64,000 nt of DNA from Oscillospiraceae bacterium (GCA_017458085.1 JAFTGE010000026.1:1-64000), one strand, 5' to 3'. Shown: positions 16,937 to 25,873, numbered from the stretch's first letter. Program-made: numbers and translations. Notes: generated by a model from the sequence alone, not told the origin.

Positions 16937-18436
16937 GTGAAGGAAAAGGAACTGCTGCGGCGCGCGAAAGCGCGCTTTGCACAGGATCGGGCGCCTTTTG
17001 TCACGGCCATGCTTGCGGGCATGGCCGCGCACGGCTATGCCTTTTCCAATAAGCTGGTCAATCATGACGAGATCGAGTCCCTTTTCGGCAAGGGCGCCAC
17101 GGTGACCTCGGGCCGCTGGGGACTTGAGGCGGTCAAGCTCCTGTTTCCGGACTGGTCGATGCCCTGGGTTTACGGGCTTGTAAGCCTGCTGCTGATCGCG
17201 GCGGCGGCCTGCCTGATGCTGCGCTTTCTGGGGATTCGCTCCCGCTTCTGGCAGGGCCTGCTTGCGGCGCTGGTGGTGACCTTCCCCTCGCTGACGGGCA
17301 ACTTCTGCTTCATGTTCACCGCCGCGCCCTATGCCTGGGCCTTTTGCCTGACGGCGCTGGCGGTATACCTGTGGCGGTGGGGAGACTGGCGGCGCGGCGC
17401 GCTGAGCCTTGTGCTGCTGGTGCTGGCCCTGGGGATCTATCAGGCATATATCGCTGTGGCGGCCAGCCTGTTTATTTTGAAAATGATCGCCGATGCCCTG
17501 GATGGGGAACGTGGCGTGTGGGAGATCGTCCTGGATGGGCTCAAGGCGCTGCTTCTTATGGCCGTGGCCATCGCGGTCTACTATGCGGTGACGCTGCTGG
17601 TGTTTCGCTTTACGGGGGCGGAATTTAACAGCTATGTAACCGAGAACGTCAACGGCAGCGTGAGTCTCCCGCGCCGGGTGCGCATGGCCTATGACGCCTT
17701 CTGGTATGTGTTCAGCTTCCGCAACTTCTATCTGGTGCCCTTTGAGGTTTCGCGCTATATCCACATCGCGCTGGCTGTGCTGACACTGGCAGGGCTGGGT
17801 GTCGTGATCGGGGGGAAGAAAAAAGCGCTGCACGGGGCACTGGCGTTGTTCCTGACCCTGCTGCTGCCGCTGGGCATCGGGTGCATGTACCTGATCATGT
17901 CTCGCGCGTCGATTCATACACTGGTGATGTACAGCTTCGTGACGGTGTATTTCCTAACGGCGCTGGTGATGGAGCGGCTGCCTGTCGGACCTGTCCGCCG
18001 GGGCCGGGAGCTTACGGCGCTGGCGCTCAGCGCGGTGGTCGTGTGCAACGTCTACTTTGCCAATATGGTCTACCTCAAGCTCCAGCTGCAATATGAAAAC
18101 GCCTATGCCTTCTATACGGTGCTTTCGACGCGGATCATGGAGACGGAGGGCTTTGACGAAAACTGCACCGTCGCGCTCGTGGGACGGCAGGAGCAGCTGC
18201 TGCACCGTTTCCCGGAGTTGGATACGGAGCTGTTCATGGCGGCGCCGGCGGATTTGGTGAATATCTATTCCCGGGAAAACCTGCTGCGGAATTTCCTCGG
18301 CCTGGAGCTGCCCTTCGCCGACGACAAGACGACGGAGCGTCTGGCTTCCGATCCGCGGGTGGAGGCTATGCCCGCATACCCCTACGCCGGCTCGGTACAA
18401 ATGCTCGACGGCGTGATCGTGGTGAAGCTGGGGTGA
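16937..18436 (+). CDS. GtrII-like glucosyltransferase domain membrane protein
   Basis: A 499-residue polytopic protein of the GtrII-like group. Features are an N-terminal loop VNHDEIESLFGKGATVTSGRW, about ten membrane segments, and a soluble C-terminal extracellular portion (residues about 390-499). The central FRNFYLVPFEVSRYIH region also fits this family. Known GtrII proteins add glucose to surface polysaccharide from undecaprenyl-phosphate-glucose. The start is GTG 16937, fixed by AAGGAGG at 16924-16930. It sits between another GT-C-like gene and a lipoprotein, forming a surface-modification cluster (inference). Confidence 0.7.
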   Translation: MKEKELLRRAKARFAQDRAPFVTAMLAGMAAHGYAFSNKLVNHDEIESLFGKGATVTSGRWGLEAVKLLFPDWSMPWVYGLVSLLLIAAAACLMLRFLGIRSRFWQGLLAALVVTFPSLTGNFCFMFTAAPYAWAFCLTALAVYLWRWGDWRRGALSLVLLVLALGIYQAYIAVAASLFILKMIADALDGERGVWEIVLDGLKALLLMAVAIAVYYAVTLLVFRFTGAEFNSYVTENVNGSVSLPRRVRMAYDAFWYVFSFRNFYLVPFEVSRYIHIALAVLTLAGLGVVIGGKKKALHGALALFLTLLLPLGIGCMYLIMSRASIHTLVMYSFVTVYFLTALVMERLPVGPVRRGRELTALALSAVVVCNVYFANMVYLKLQLQYENAYAFYTVLSTRIMETEGFDENCTVALVGRQEQLLHRFPELDTELFMAAPADLVNIYSRENLLRNFLGLELPFADDKTTERLASDPRVEAMPAYPYAGSVQMLDGVIVVKLG

Positions 18437-18443
18437 GCGATTG

Positions 18444-19055
18444 ATGCGGAGAAAGAGAGAGCTTTTCCTGCTGCTGGTGATCATATTGCTGACAGGCTGT
18501 GCGGCAAGGGAAGAAATCAAGACCGCCTCCATTCAGCTTGTCCGGCAGGCGGAGCCGACGGCCGCACCGCAGACGCTTTCCGGCGATTGGTACGGCTGGT
18601 GGCATATGAATGAGGTCAGCGGCGACTGGGAGCACATGGACGGGTACTGGTGGGACTGCTGTGCCAGTGTCGACGGCGGCGGCGACGTTTTTACCATGAC
18701 CCTGTGGGATGAGAACCTGCCAAAAGAGCAGGAATTGGGCCGGGCGGTGTGTACCGTGACCGGGGATGAGCTGCGCTGCCTGACGGGGGATTTCCTCGAC
18801 TGCGGCCTTGAAAGCGACGACTGGGCCATGTATCTTTTGACTGACGAGGCGGGCCGGGAGCTGATCATCCGGGGCAGCTATACCGCCGTCAACAGTGAGG
18901 GCGGCTTTCGCTATGAGATCCTTCTGCGTCCCTGGGGCAGCCTGTGGCCGGAGGATGAGGAACGCCCCTATCTGTATGAGGACTGGTATCTGCCGCTGAT
19001 CGAGGCGGGGCAGGCCATGCCCGACACTTTGGGAAATGGGAGAAGAGAAGCTTGA
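18444..19055 (+). CDS. Lipoprotein of unknown function
   Basis: A 203-residue secreted lipoprotein: basic N-terminus, hydrophobic core and lipobox LLTGC (cysteine near residue 19), so it is lipid-anchored outside the cell. The mature part is rich in Trp, Asp and Gly (GDWYGWWHMNEVSGDW, YWWDCCASVDGGGD) with beta-strand-like alternation, but I do not recognise a family. It is translated from ATG 18444 behind GGGGTGAG, eight bases after the GtrII-like gene, and its TGA overlaps the TTG start of the dipeptidase. Confidence 0.75.
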   Translation: MRRKRELFLLLVIILLTGCAAREEIKTASIQLVRQAEPTAAPQTLSGDWYGWWHMNEVSGDWEHMDGYWWDCCASVDGGGDVFTMTLWDENLPKEQELGRAVCTVTGDELRCLTGDFLDCGLESDDWAMYLLTDEAGRELIIRGSYTAVNSEGGFRYEILLRPWGSLWPEDEERPYLYEDWYLPLIEAGQAMPDTLGNGRREA

Positions 19056-20017
19056 ACCGATGGACCGTTGACCTGCACTGCGACACACTTTTGAAATTAC
19101 AGCAGCACGGCTGCTCTCTGGAGGATGCGCCGGGGCATATCTGCCTCGACATGCTGACAGACTGCGGCGCGCTGCTGCAATGCTTTGCGGCCTTTATCCC
19201 CATGTACGACCGCGCGGAGAAGTACCGTATCACGATGTCGCCCTGGGAATTTTTCCAGCACCAGGCGGCGCTGTTTGACTGGGAGATGGCGAGGGCTTCG
19301 GAGCGGATCCGGCCCGTGCGCAGCGTGGGGGAGATCGAGGAAAACGCGGCGCATGACCGCGTGTCGGCCCTGCTGACGCTGGAGGACGGCGCCTGCATCG
19401 ACGGGAAAATCGAGCGGGTGCAGGCCCTGTATGACGCGGGGGTACGGCTGGTGACCTTGACGTGGAACTATGAAAACAGCCTGGGATACCCCAACTCGCC
19501 GGACGACGCGCTGCACGCAAAGGGCCTCAAGCCCTTCGGCCTTGAGGCGGTGGAGGAGATGAACCGGCTGGGCATGGTGGTGGATGTGTCGCACCTGTCC
19601 GAGGGCGGGTTCTATGACGTGGCCCGTGTGAGCAAGGCGCCCTTTGTGGCCTCGCACTCCTGCGCGCGGAGCCTGTGCCGCCACAGCCGCAATCTGACCG
19701 ACGCGCAGCTGCGCACCCTGGGGGACCGGGGCGGCGTGTGCGGCGTAAACTTCTATTCCGCCTTTCTGCGCGACGGGGCGGAGCATTCGACGAACGACGA
19801 TATCCTGCGCCATATGCGCCATATCGCGGATAAGGCGGGGCTGGAGGCGCTGGCCCTGGGCTCGGACTTTGACGGGATCGACTGCAGGCTGGAAATGGAA
19901 AACTATCGGGGGCTGTCCCGCTTTACCGAACGGATCGCCGATGCCTTTGGCTATGACGCGGCGGAAAAGATTTGCAGTCAAAACGCGCTGCGTGTTTTGC
20001 GGGAGGTGATCGGCTGA
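19052..20017 (+). CDS. Membrane dipeptidase (peptidase family M19)
   Basis: A 321-residue zinc dipeptidase of the renal-dipeptidase family. Metal ligands are visible in order: VDLHCDT (His and Asp), TLEDGA (bridging Glu), VDVSHLSEGGF (His) and VASHSCAR (His), with GSDFDGID near the C-terminus. Members hydrolyse dipeptides, often with a D-residue at the second position. The start is TTG 19052, overlapping the lipoprotein stop (TTGA), with a purine-rich site before it. The next gene starts on the last base of its TGA. No signal peptide is seen, so it is probably cytoplasmic. Confidence 0.9.
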   Translation: MNRWTVDLHCDTLLKLQQHGCSLEDAPGHICLDMLTDCGALLQCFAAFIPMYDRAEKYRITMSPWEFFQHQAALFDWEMARASERIRPVRSVGEIEENAAHDRVSALLTLEDGACIDGKIERVQALYDAGVRLVTLTWNYENSLGYPNSPDDALHAKGLKPFGLEAVEEMNRLGMVVDVSHLSEGGFYDVARVSKAPFVASHSCARSLCRHSRNLTDAQLRTLGDRGGVCGVNFYSAFLRDGAEHSTNDDILRHMRHIADKAGLEALALGSDFDGIDCRLEMENYRGLSRFTERIADAFGYDAAEKICSQNALRVLREVIG

Positions 20018-21075
20018 TGGAGTACGGAAGCGTGTTTGAAACAAGCTCGAACGCGCCGTTTTTGCGGGAGAACACGGGCTTTGTCCGGGACGACTGGCGC
20101 CTTTACCGCAGCGGGCGGGACGCCATGAAGGCCCTGGCCCGCATCGCGGGACGAAAGCGGGTGCTGCTGCCCGCGCTGTGCTGCGAGTCGATGATCGTCC
20201 CCTTTGCACTCAACGGCTATGAGGCGGTGTTTTACAGGCTGCGCGCCGATCTGCGCGGGGATGAAGACGATGTCCTCTCCAAGCTGACCGACGGGGCATT
20301 GCTGCTGTATATGCCCTATTTCGGCGTCCGGCCCTTCACAGACGGCTTTCTGCAAAGCCTCCGGGACAGCGGGCGGGACCTGCTGCTGGCGGAGGATCGG
20401 ACGCACGATATTCTTGTGCCGCGTGACGGGGAGGGCTTCGTTCCCGACGCGACGCTTGCCAGCCTGCGCAAGTGGGCCTCGCTGCCCGAGGGCGGCATGC
20501 TGCAAACCGGGCTTGAGGTCTGCGGCGAGCATACGGACAGCGTCTTCGGTGACTGCAATCGTGCGGCCATGGAGAAGAAGGACCGTTATCTTCAAAGCTG
20601 GGAGGCGGAGCTGAAAACGGAGTTTCTTGCGGAGATCGCGCGGGCGGAAACGCTGCTCGATGCGGACGCAGCGCCGACGGCCATGAGCCAGGCGTACCGT
20701 GCGGTGTTGACAGGATTGGATTTTGAGGCCGTCTACCAAAAACGGCTGAAAAATGTCCGGCGGCTGGCCGAGCGGTTGGAGCCGCTGCACGCGAAGGGAA
20801 GGCTGCGCTTTCTGACCGAACAGCCGGAGAACAGCACGCTCTACTTTCCGATCTTCCTGGAAGAACGCGGCGCGGTGCAGAAGGCGATGGCGGCACACGG
20901 CGTCTATTGCCCGGTGATCTGGCCGGAGCCGGAGGCAGCTGCCGGCGTGTGCGCCGCGGCACGCTTCGCGGTGGATCACATGCTGGCCATCCCCTGCGAT
21001 CAGCGCTATGATGAAAAGGACATGGATTTCATTGCCGACAGCTTGATCGAGATTTTAAGGAGCAAAGAAATATGA
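20017..21075 (+). CDS. PLP-dependent DegT/DnrJ-like aminotransferase-fold protein
   Basis: A 352-residue protein with the fold-type I PLP layout. VLLPALCCESMIVPFALNGYEAVFY matches the region where small-residue turns bind the cofactor, EDRTHDIL gives the Asp that pairs with the pyridine nitrogen, and LRKWASLPEGG carries the probable Schiff-base Lys. The C-terminal part ends with the small domain. It resembles DegT-family sugar aminotransferases but diverges at the N-terminus; the substrate is unknown. GGGAGGTGA precedes ATG 20017. It overlaps both neighbours by one to four bases, so it belongs to the operon beginning at 15370. Confidence 0.65.
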   Translation: MEYGSVFETSSNAPFLRENTGFVRDDWRLYRSGRDAMKALARIAGRKRVLLPALCCESMIVPFALNGYEAVFYRLRADLRGDEDDVLSKLTDGALLLYMPYFGVRPFTDGFLQSLRDSGRDLLLAEDRTHDILVPRDGEGFVPDATLASLRKWASLPEGGMLQTGLEVCGEHTDSVFGDCNRAAMEKKDRYLQSWEAELKTEFLAEIARAETLLDADAAPTAMSQAYRAVLTGLDFEAVYQKRLKNVRRLAERLEPLHAKGRLRFLTEQPENSTLYFPIFLEERGAVQKAMAAHGVYCPVIWPEPEAAAGVCAAARFAVDHMLAIPCDQRYDEKDMDFIADSLIEILRSKEI

Positions 21076-21632
21076 CGATAGACCCCACCCTATACCGGGG
21101 CAGGCCGGAGGACAGACGCATCGACAAGGAGGAGCGCTGTTATGACCTGCTGGACGCGCTCGGCATTTCGTATGAGCGCGCAGACCACGAGCATGCCGAC
21201 ACCATCGAAGCCTGCCATGCAATCGAAGAGCTGCTCGGCTGCGCCATTTGTAAAAACCTCCTGCTCACAAACCGCCAGATGACGGACATCTATCTGCTGC
21301 TCATGCCGGGGGACAAGCCCTTTAAAACCAAGCTGTTATCCAAACAGATCGGTTCGGCGCGCCTGTCCTTTGCCACGGCCGAGCAGATGCTCTCCACGCT
21401 GGACATCACGCCAGGCTCGGTAAGCGTGCTGGGCTTGATGAACGATACGGAAAAGCGCGTGCGCCTGCTCATTGACCGCGACCTGCTGGGCGACGCCTTC
21501 CTCGGCTGTCACCCCTGCATCAACACGTCTACGCTGCGCCTTCCCATGCGCGATGTGATGGAAAAGCTGCTCCCCGCCATGGGACATGAACCAAGCTTTG
21601 TAGACCTGCCATGGAATCCGGAGGAAACATAA
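21072..21632 (+). CDS. Prolyl-tRNA editing protein, ProX/YbaK type
   Basis: A 186-residue stand-alone editing-domain protein of the YbaK/ProRS-INS superfamily. Features are residues around DALGISYERADHEHADTIEAC at the N-terminus, a catalytic-type Lys in GCAICKNLLLTN, and GSVSVLGLMND plus GCHPCINTSTLRL, all typical of ProX. Such proteins deacylate mischarged Ala-tRNAPro. The start overlaps the PLP-enzyme stop (ATGA). It is the last gene of the operon and is followed by a long perfect hairpin. Confidence 0.85.
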   Translation: MTIDPTLYRGRPEDRRIDKEERCYDLLDALGISYERADHEHADTIEACHAIEELLGCAICKNLLLTNRQMTDIYLLLMPGDKPFKTKLLSKQIGSARLSFATAEQMLSTLDITPGSVSVLGLMNDTEKRVRLLIDRDLLGDAFLGCHPCINTSTLRLPMRDVMEKLLPAMGHEPSFVDLPWNPEET

Positions 21633-21641
21633 CAAAGTTTA

Positions 21642-21686
21642 CATAACGAAAGAGGCATCCGCCAAGCGGATGCCTCTTTCGTTATG
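21642..21686. terminator. Long perfect hairpin, probable terminator
   Basis: A 21-bp perfect stem (21642-21662 with 21666-21686) with a CAA loop, between the ProX-like gene and the MITE. There is no downstream T-tract; the CTCTTTC run lies in the stem. Confidence 0.6.
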
Positions 21687-21699
21687 GGCAGTCAGGTTT

Positions 21700-21910
21700 A
21701 TACTAGTTTCCCATTAAAAGTAGACAAAGTCTACTTTTAATAGCGCGTTAGCGCGTCGGAAACTGTATGATAAGTGAGGCTCGAAATCTTTGATTTCGCT
21801 AAGCCACACTTATGCAGAGCAGACGTCATCTGCGCTTTCGCGCAGATGGGCGACGCATCAAGCGGCGCCTTTTCAATAAAAAGTCTCTACTTTTTATTGA
21901 AAAAGAGTAT
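21700..21910 (+). mobile_element. MITE-like repeat element, copy A (long form)
   Basis: A 211-bp non-coding element bounded by imperfect terminal inverted repeats of about 26 bp (ATACTAGTTTCC..., with AAAAGTAGAC inside each end). It contains several nested hairpins: a 13-bp stem near 21713-21743, an AGCGCGT-type stem, a CATCTGCGC/GCGCAGATG stem and a 13-bp stem near the right end. The second copy, at 54914-55072 in opposite orientation, is nearly identical but lacks about 52 internal bases. No coding capacity and no clear target-site duplication. Its right edge touches the stop codon of the next gene. Confidence 0.8.
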
Positions 21911-22971
21911 TAATTGAGCGTAACATCGACCCGGACGGGATTGTGGTCGGAATAGGCAAAGCCCGCGTCCAGTGTCTCGACCGCGTTGAGTTCCACATTG
22001 GGCGAGAGGATCAGACCGTCGATCACATAGTACTGGGTGTTAACGGTGTCGCTGGGGTCATAGGGCTGGTTGAGCAGGCGGCAGGTCGGCGTGGAGAGAT
22101 CATAGGCCAGCGTCCAGCCTTCGGGCAGGAGGTTTTCGTCCAGCACACCCGGCTCCCACAGCTCGGGGTGGGTGTTGGCATAGACATCCAGACTGCCGGG
22201 GAAGACCTGGTTGAAGTCGCCGCCGGCGATGACGTAGTTGCCCTTTTCGTATTCGGCGGTGATAAACTCCCGCAGTTGGTTGGTCTGGGCGATCTTGCCC
22301 GCGCCGTCGTCGTAGGCTTCCAGATGGAGGTTTACCAGCACCAGTTGCTTGTCGCTGCCTTCGATGGGCAGGTAGCTGACCAGCAGGCAGCGCTTGAGGT
22401 TGGCGATACGCAGCGGCCAGGAGAAGGGGCAGGGGAGGGAGATGCGCTCAGCCCGGTCAATGCGCAGGTCGTCTGTCATGGTGAAAAGGCCGCTATGCAC
22501 CTTGCCGATGGGCGGCACGGGCACGGGCACAAAGGGGCAGGAATAGTTGAGGGCATAGGTCTCCGCGCTCATACCCCCGGAGAGCAGGGGCCGTTCGTCG
22601 ATGCTGTAGGTACGGGAGGAGTCGGCATCCACCTCCTGTAGAATCACCAGGTCGGGGTCGACGGCCTCAATGGTGCGCGCAATCCCGTCAAGGTAGCCCA
22701 GCGCGGTTTGCTTGTCCTTCGGCTTGGACATGGTTCCGCCGTCCATAAAGAAGTCGGACTCCTTGCCAAGGCCGCCGTAACCCACGTTCCAGCTGAGAAT
22801 GGACAGACGGTCGCCACCCTTGAGACTGTCCACGTCGCCGGCCAATGCGACTGCCGCCGCCTCGACCGCCTCGGGCCGGTACTCCGTCGCGGTCAGCCAG
22901 CCAAGCAGCGCCGCCACGGCCACGACCAGAACGAGAACGAGAATCAGCAGAATTTTCAGGATTTTCTTCAT
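21910..22971 (-). CDS. Membrane-anchored endonuclease/exonuclease/phosphatase-family protein
   Basis: A 353-residue protein with an N-terminal membrane anchor (residues 4-27, KILKILLILVLVLVVAVAAL) followed by an EEP (DNase I-like) catalytic domain. Motifs are LSILSWNVGYGG, ILQEVD (metal-binding Glu), LVNLHLEAY, GGDFNQ (Asp/Asn) and YSDHNPVRV (catalytic His). EEP enzymes cleave phosphodiesters in nucleic acids, inositol phosphates or sphingomyelin; the anchor places this one at the outer face of the membrane. The start is ATG 22971 behind AGAGGGGG. The stop codon abuts a MITE. Confidence 0.85.
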   Translation of the reverse strand: MKKILKILLILVLVLVVAVAALLGWLTATEYRPEAVEAAAVALAGDVDSLKGGDRLSILSWNVGYGGLGKESDFFMDGGTMSKPKDKQTALGYLDGIARTIEAVDPDLVILQEVDADSSRTYSIDERPLLSGGMSAETYALNYSCPFVPVPVPPIGKVHSGLFTMTDDLRIDRAERISLPCPFSWPLRIANLKRCLLVSYLPIEGSDKQLVLVNLHLEAYDDGAGKIAQTNQLREFITAEYEKGNYVIAGGDFNQVFPGSLDVYANTHPELWEPGVLDENLLPEGWTLAYDLSTPTCRLLNQPYDPSDTVNTQYYVIDGLILSPNVELNAVETLDAGFAYSDHNPVRVDVTLN

Positions 22972-23000
22972 GATAAAATCCCCCTCTTTTTTGTGCAACC

Positions 23001-23029
23001 AGTGTATCACGCGACAAAAAAACTTGCAA
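23001..23029 (-). promoter_or_regulatory. Sigma-A promoter of the EEP gene
   Basis: Minus strand -35 TTGCAA (23024-23029), 17-bp spacer with a T7 run, -10 TACACT (23001-23006), 30 bp before the start codon. It is divergent from the glyA promoter. Confidence 0.7.
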
Positions 23030-23049
23030 GGCTTTGTCACATCTTGTTG

Positions 23050-23078
23050 TTGTCAAGGGGGGGAGTTTGTATTATACT
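23050..23078 (+). promoter_or_regulatory. Sigma-A promoter of glyA
   Basis: -35 TTGTCA (23050-23055), 17-bp spacer, -10 TATACT (23073-23078), giving a leader of about 30 nt. Confidence 0.75.
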
Positions 23079-23113
23079 GTCGGCGGTAAAAAGAAAACTT
23101 TGGAGGTATACCC

Positions 23114-24355
23114 ATGAGCTATGAAACCGTCAAGCGGCAAGACCCGGAAATCTATGAGGCCATGATGCGCGAACTGGGGCGCCAGCGCGATCACATCGAG
23201 CTGATCGCGTCGGAGAACTTTGTCTCTCCCGCGGTGATGGAGGCTATGGGCAGCCATCTGACCAATAAATATGCCGAGGGCTATCCCGGCGCACGCTACT
23301 ACGGCGGCTGCCAGTATGTGGACGAGGTGGAGAACCTCGCCATCGAGCGCGCCAAGAAGCTTTTCGGCGCCGAGCATGCCAATGTCCAGCCCCACTCCGG
23401 CTCCCAGGCCAACGTCGCGGTATACCTGGCCCTGCTCAAGCCGGGCGACACTATCCTTGGCATGGACCTGAGCCACGGCGGTCACCTGACCCACGGCTCC
23501 AAGGCATCCATCTCCGGTAAATATTTCAACGCCACCTTCTACGGCGTCAGCCCCGAAACTGAGATGATCGACTACGACGCCGTGCAGCAGCGCGCCGAGG
23601 AGGTTCAGCCCAAGATCATCATCGCCGGCGCCAGCGCCTATCCCCGCTTCATTGACTTCAAGCGCATGCGCGAGATCGCCGATTCCGTCGGCGCTTACCT
23701 CATGGTCGACATGGCGCATGTGGCCGGCCTTGTCGCCGCCGGGGAGCACCCCAGCCCCGTGCCCTACGCCCATGTGGTCACCACCACCACGCACAAGACC
23801 CTGCGCGGTCCCCGCGGTGCGTTGATTCTGTGCACGGACGAGCTGAAAAAGAAAATCAACAGCGCCGTCTTTCCCGGCACCCAGGGCGGCCCTCTCATGC
23901 ACACCATCGCGGCCAAGGCCGTCTGCTTCCAGGAGGGGCTGAGTGAGGAATTCAGAGCCTACCAGCATCAGGTGGTGCTCAACGCCGCAGCGCTGGCGGA
24001 TGAGCTCTCGAGGCAGGGCGTGCGCCTGGTCTCGGGCGGTACGGACAATCATCTGATGCTGGCCGACGTATGGAGCCGCGGCAAGACCGGCGCCGAGGTG
24101 CAGGAGCTGCTGGACATGGCGAACATCACCGCCAACAAGAACACCATCCCCTTTGACACCCAGTCGGTCAAGACTACCTCCGGCATGCGCTTCGGTTCCC
24201 CGGCTGCCACCACCCGCGGCATGAAGGAGGCCGAGATGGTTCAGATCGCCGACATGATCGCCCGCCTGATCGACGAGGGCGAGGCCGCCGTACCCGAAGT
24301 CAAGGCCCAGGTCATCGACCTGTGCGAGCGCTTCCCGCTGTACCCGGAACTGTAA
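23114..24355 (+). CDS. glyA: Serine hydroxymethyltransferase
   Basis: A 413-residue PLP enzyme interconverting serine and glycine with transfer of one carbon to tetrahydrofolate. It supplies C1 units for purines, thymidylate and, here, also TrmFO (encoded 6 kb downstream). The N-terminal [34 protein letters not shown], cofactor-binding [11 protein letters not shown] and the Schiff-base motif [13 protein letters not shown] (Lys228) are all intact, and the length is normal. ATG 23114 follows TGGAGG. It is a single-gene unit from the promoter at 23050, and the hairpin after it also holds the next promoter's -35. Confidence 0.97.
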   Translation: MSYETVKRQDPEIYEAMMRELGRQRDHIELIASENFVSPAVMEAMGSHLTNKYAEGYPGARYYGGCQYVDEVENLAIERAKKLFGAEHANVQPHSGSQANVAVYLALLKPGDTILGMDLSHGGHLTHGSKASISGKYFNATFYGVSPETEMIDYDAVQQRAEEVQPKIIIAGASAYPRFIDFKRMREIADSVGAYLMVDMAHVAGLVAAGEHPSPVPYAHVVTTTTHKTLRGPRGALILCTDELKKKINSAVFPGTQGGPLMHTIAAKAVCFQEGLSEEFRAYQHQVVLNAAALADELSRQGVRLVSGGTDNHLMLADVWSRGKTGAEVQELLDMANITANKNTIPFDTQSVKTTSGMRFGSPAATTRGMKEAEMVQIADMIARLIDEGEAAVPEVKAQVIDLCERFPLYPEL

Positions 24356-24384
24356 GAGGACATAATAAAGTTCACATAACAATA

Positions 24385-24417
24385 CCCGCCGGAAAAGTCA
24401 TTGACTTTTCCGGCGGG
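24385..24417. other. 15-bp hairpin overlapping the next promoter
   Basis: A perfect stem (24385-24399 with 24403-24417) with a 3-base loop, just after glyA. It has no T-tract, and its right arm contains most of the -35 box (24401-24406) of the riboswitch promoter. Confidence 0.55.
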
Positions 24418-24429
24418 CTGTGCTACAAT
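24401..24429 (+). promoter_or_regulatory. Sigma-A promoter of the riboswitch-controlled transporter
   Basis: -35 TTGACT (24401-24406), 17-bp spacer, -10 TACAAT (24424-24429). The transcript would start near 24436, right before the aptamer. Confidence 0.8.
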
Positions 24430-24435
24430 CCGGCA

Positions 24436-24566
24436 CAACAAGGGAGTAGCCGGCGCGCTTTGCGTCGGACAGATCGCCATACCCGGGGCCACGGCCCCCG
24501 GTCTGTTCGTTAAACGGCAAGACTTTTATCAAAGGGACTGCTGTCCCCATGGTAAAGGTCTTTTTT
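24436..24566 (+). promoter_or_regulatory. yybP-ykoY (manganese) riboswitch with terminator
   Basis: The aptamer spans about 24436-24530. It has the conserved GGGAGTAGCC loop (24442-24451), the P2 stem CCGGCGC/GCGTCGG, a second leg closed by ACAGA/TCTGT with a GC-rich distal hairpin, and the conserved 3' segment CGGCAAGAC. This matches the two-leg yybP-ykoY architecture. The expression platform is a strong terminator: arm 24519-24531 pairs with 24550-24562 (two G-U pairs) around an inner GGGAC/GTCCC stem, then a T run to 24566. The left arm includes the aptamer's 3' strand, so metal binding should prevent termination and switch the transporter on. Known members sense Mn2+. Confidence 0.85.
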
Positions 24567-24598
24567 CTTTGCCCAAAACATAGGGAGGAGCTTGTAAT

Positions 24599-25867
24599 AT
24601 GAAGCTGCCCGTTCTGATCCTGTTTGTGGCGATGTATGTCGTCATGATTGCAAAGCCCGATATCCGCACCTACGTTGCCCTTGTAGTGGCGGCGGTGGTC
24701 TGCGCGCTCGGCGCCGTGCCGCTTGATCAGATCCTCGACGCCATTGACTTTAACGTGCTGCTGATGATCGGCGGGACGATGGTCGTGGTGGACTATTTTA
24801 TTGAATCGAAAATGCCCAACCGCATTGCCGAGGGGATTTTGACCCATTCCAAAAATGTGCGCGCGGTCATCATCTACATGTCGCTGTTTGCCGGGATCGT
24901 GTCGGCCTTTATCGACAACGTGGCCACGGTGCTGATGATCGCGCCGGTGGGCCTTGCCATCTGCAAAAAGCTCAAGATCAACCCGGTGGGCATGCTGCTG
25001 GCGATCGCGGTCTCGTCCAATCTCCAGGGCGCGGCCACGCTGGTGGGCGATACCACCTCCATCATGCTGGGCGCCTACGCCGACATGGACTTCATGAGCT
25101 TCTTCTGGATGAATGGACGGCCCGGTATCTTCTGGGCTGTGGAGCTCGGCGCGGCGGCCACGGTGCTGGTGCTGCTGGTGCTGTTCCGGGATCAGAAGGA
25201 CCCGGTGTCCGCCGACGCTCATACTGCGGTCGAGAGCGTGTTTCCCACGGTCATGCTGGTCGGCATCGTGGTGACGCTGATCGCCGCGTCCTTTATCCCC
25301 AACAAACCCGCCCTCACCAACGGTATCATCTGCTGCGCCTATGCCATCGTCAGTATGATCTATGACCTGCTCCGCAGCCGCAGCGCCAAGGGGCTGGGCC
25401 ATGCGCTCAAAAGCGTGGACTTCCAGACGATCCTGCTGTTGACGGGGCTGTTCGTGGTGATCCGCGCGCTGGAAAACGTCGGCATCATCGACGCGGTGGC
25501 GGGCTTTATTGCGCGGCTCGGCGGTGGAAACCTGTTTTTGCTGTACACGGCCATTGTGTGGCTCTCGGTGGCGATCTCCGCCTTTGTCGACAACATCCCC
25601 TATGTGGCGACCATGCTGCCGGTGGTGCAGGGCGTCGCCGCCTCCATGGGCATCCAGCCCTATCTGCTGTACTTCGGGCTGCTCTCCGGCGCTACCCTCG
25701 GCGGCAACCTGACCCCGGTGGGCGCCTCGGCCAACATTACCGCCACGGCCATCCTCCGGCGGGAGGGCTGCGAGGTTTCCGCCCGCGATTTCGCGCGCAT
25801 CGGCGTGCCGCTGACGCTGACGGCGGTCACGGTGGGCTATGTGTTTTTGTGGCTGACCTGGAAATGA
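24599..25867 (+). CDS. ArsB/NhaD (ion transporter superfamily) permease under Mn riboswitch
   Basis: A 422-residue permease with about eleven membrane segments and two inverted halves. Each half carries a re-entrant-type motif: SAFIDNVATVLMIAPV with AIAVSSNLQGAATLVGD in the first, and SAFVDNIPYVATMLPVV with GATLGGNLTPVGASANI in the second. These are hallmarks of the IT/ArsB-NhaD/SLC13 group, which moves anions or exchanges cations. The start is ATG 24599 behind GGGAGGAG. Control by a manganese riboswitch that activates on metal binding suggests an Mn2+ efflux or homeostasis role (inference). Most known genes under this riboswitch are MntP, P-type ATPases, TerC or UPF0016. Confidence 0.85.
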   Translation: MKLPVLILFVAMYVVMIAKPDIRTYVALVVAAVVCALGAVPLDQILDAIDFNVLLMIGGTMVVVDYFIESKMPNRIAEGILTHSKNVRAVIIYMSLFAGIVSAFIDNVATVLMIAPVGLAICKKLKINPVGMLLAIAVSSNLQGAATLVGDTTSIMLGAYADMDFMSFFWMNGRPGIFWAVELGAAATVLVLLVLFRDQKDPVSADAHTAVESVFPTVMLVGIVVTLIAASFIPNKPALTNGIICCAYAIVSMIYDLLRSRSAKGLGHALKSVDFQTILLLTGLFVVIRALENVGIIDAVAGFIARLGGGNLFLLYTAIVWLSVAISAFVDNIPYVATMLPVVQGVAASMGIQPYLLYFGLLSGATLGGNLTPVGASANITATAILRREGCEVSARDFARIGVPLTLTAVTVGYVFLWLTWK

Positions 25868-25873
25868 TGCGTG

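Noticed and set aside
21633..21910. CRISPR-like repeats in the hairpin-rich gap
   Set aside because: The internal repeats are inverted, not regularly spaced direct repeats, and the whole block recurs elsewhere as a unit with terminal inverted repeats, which fits a MITE.
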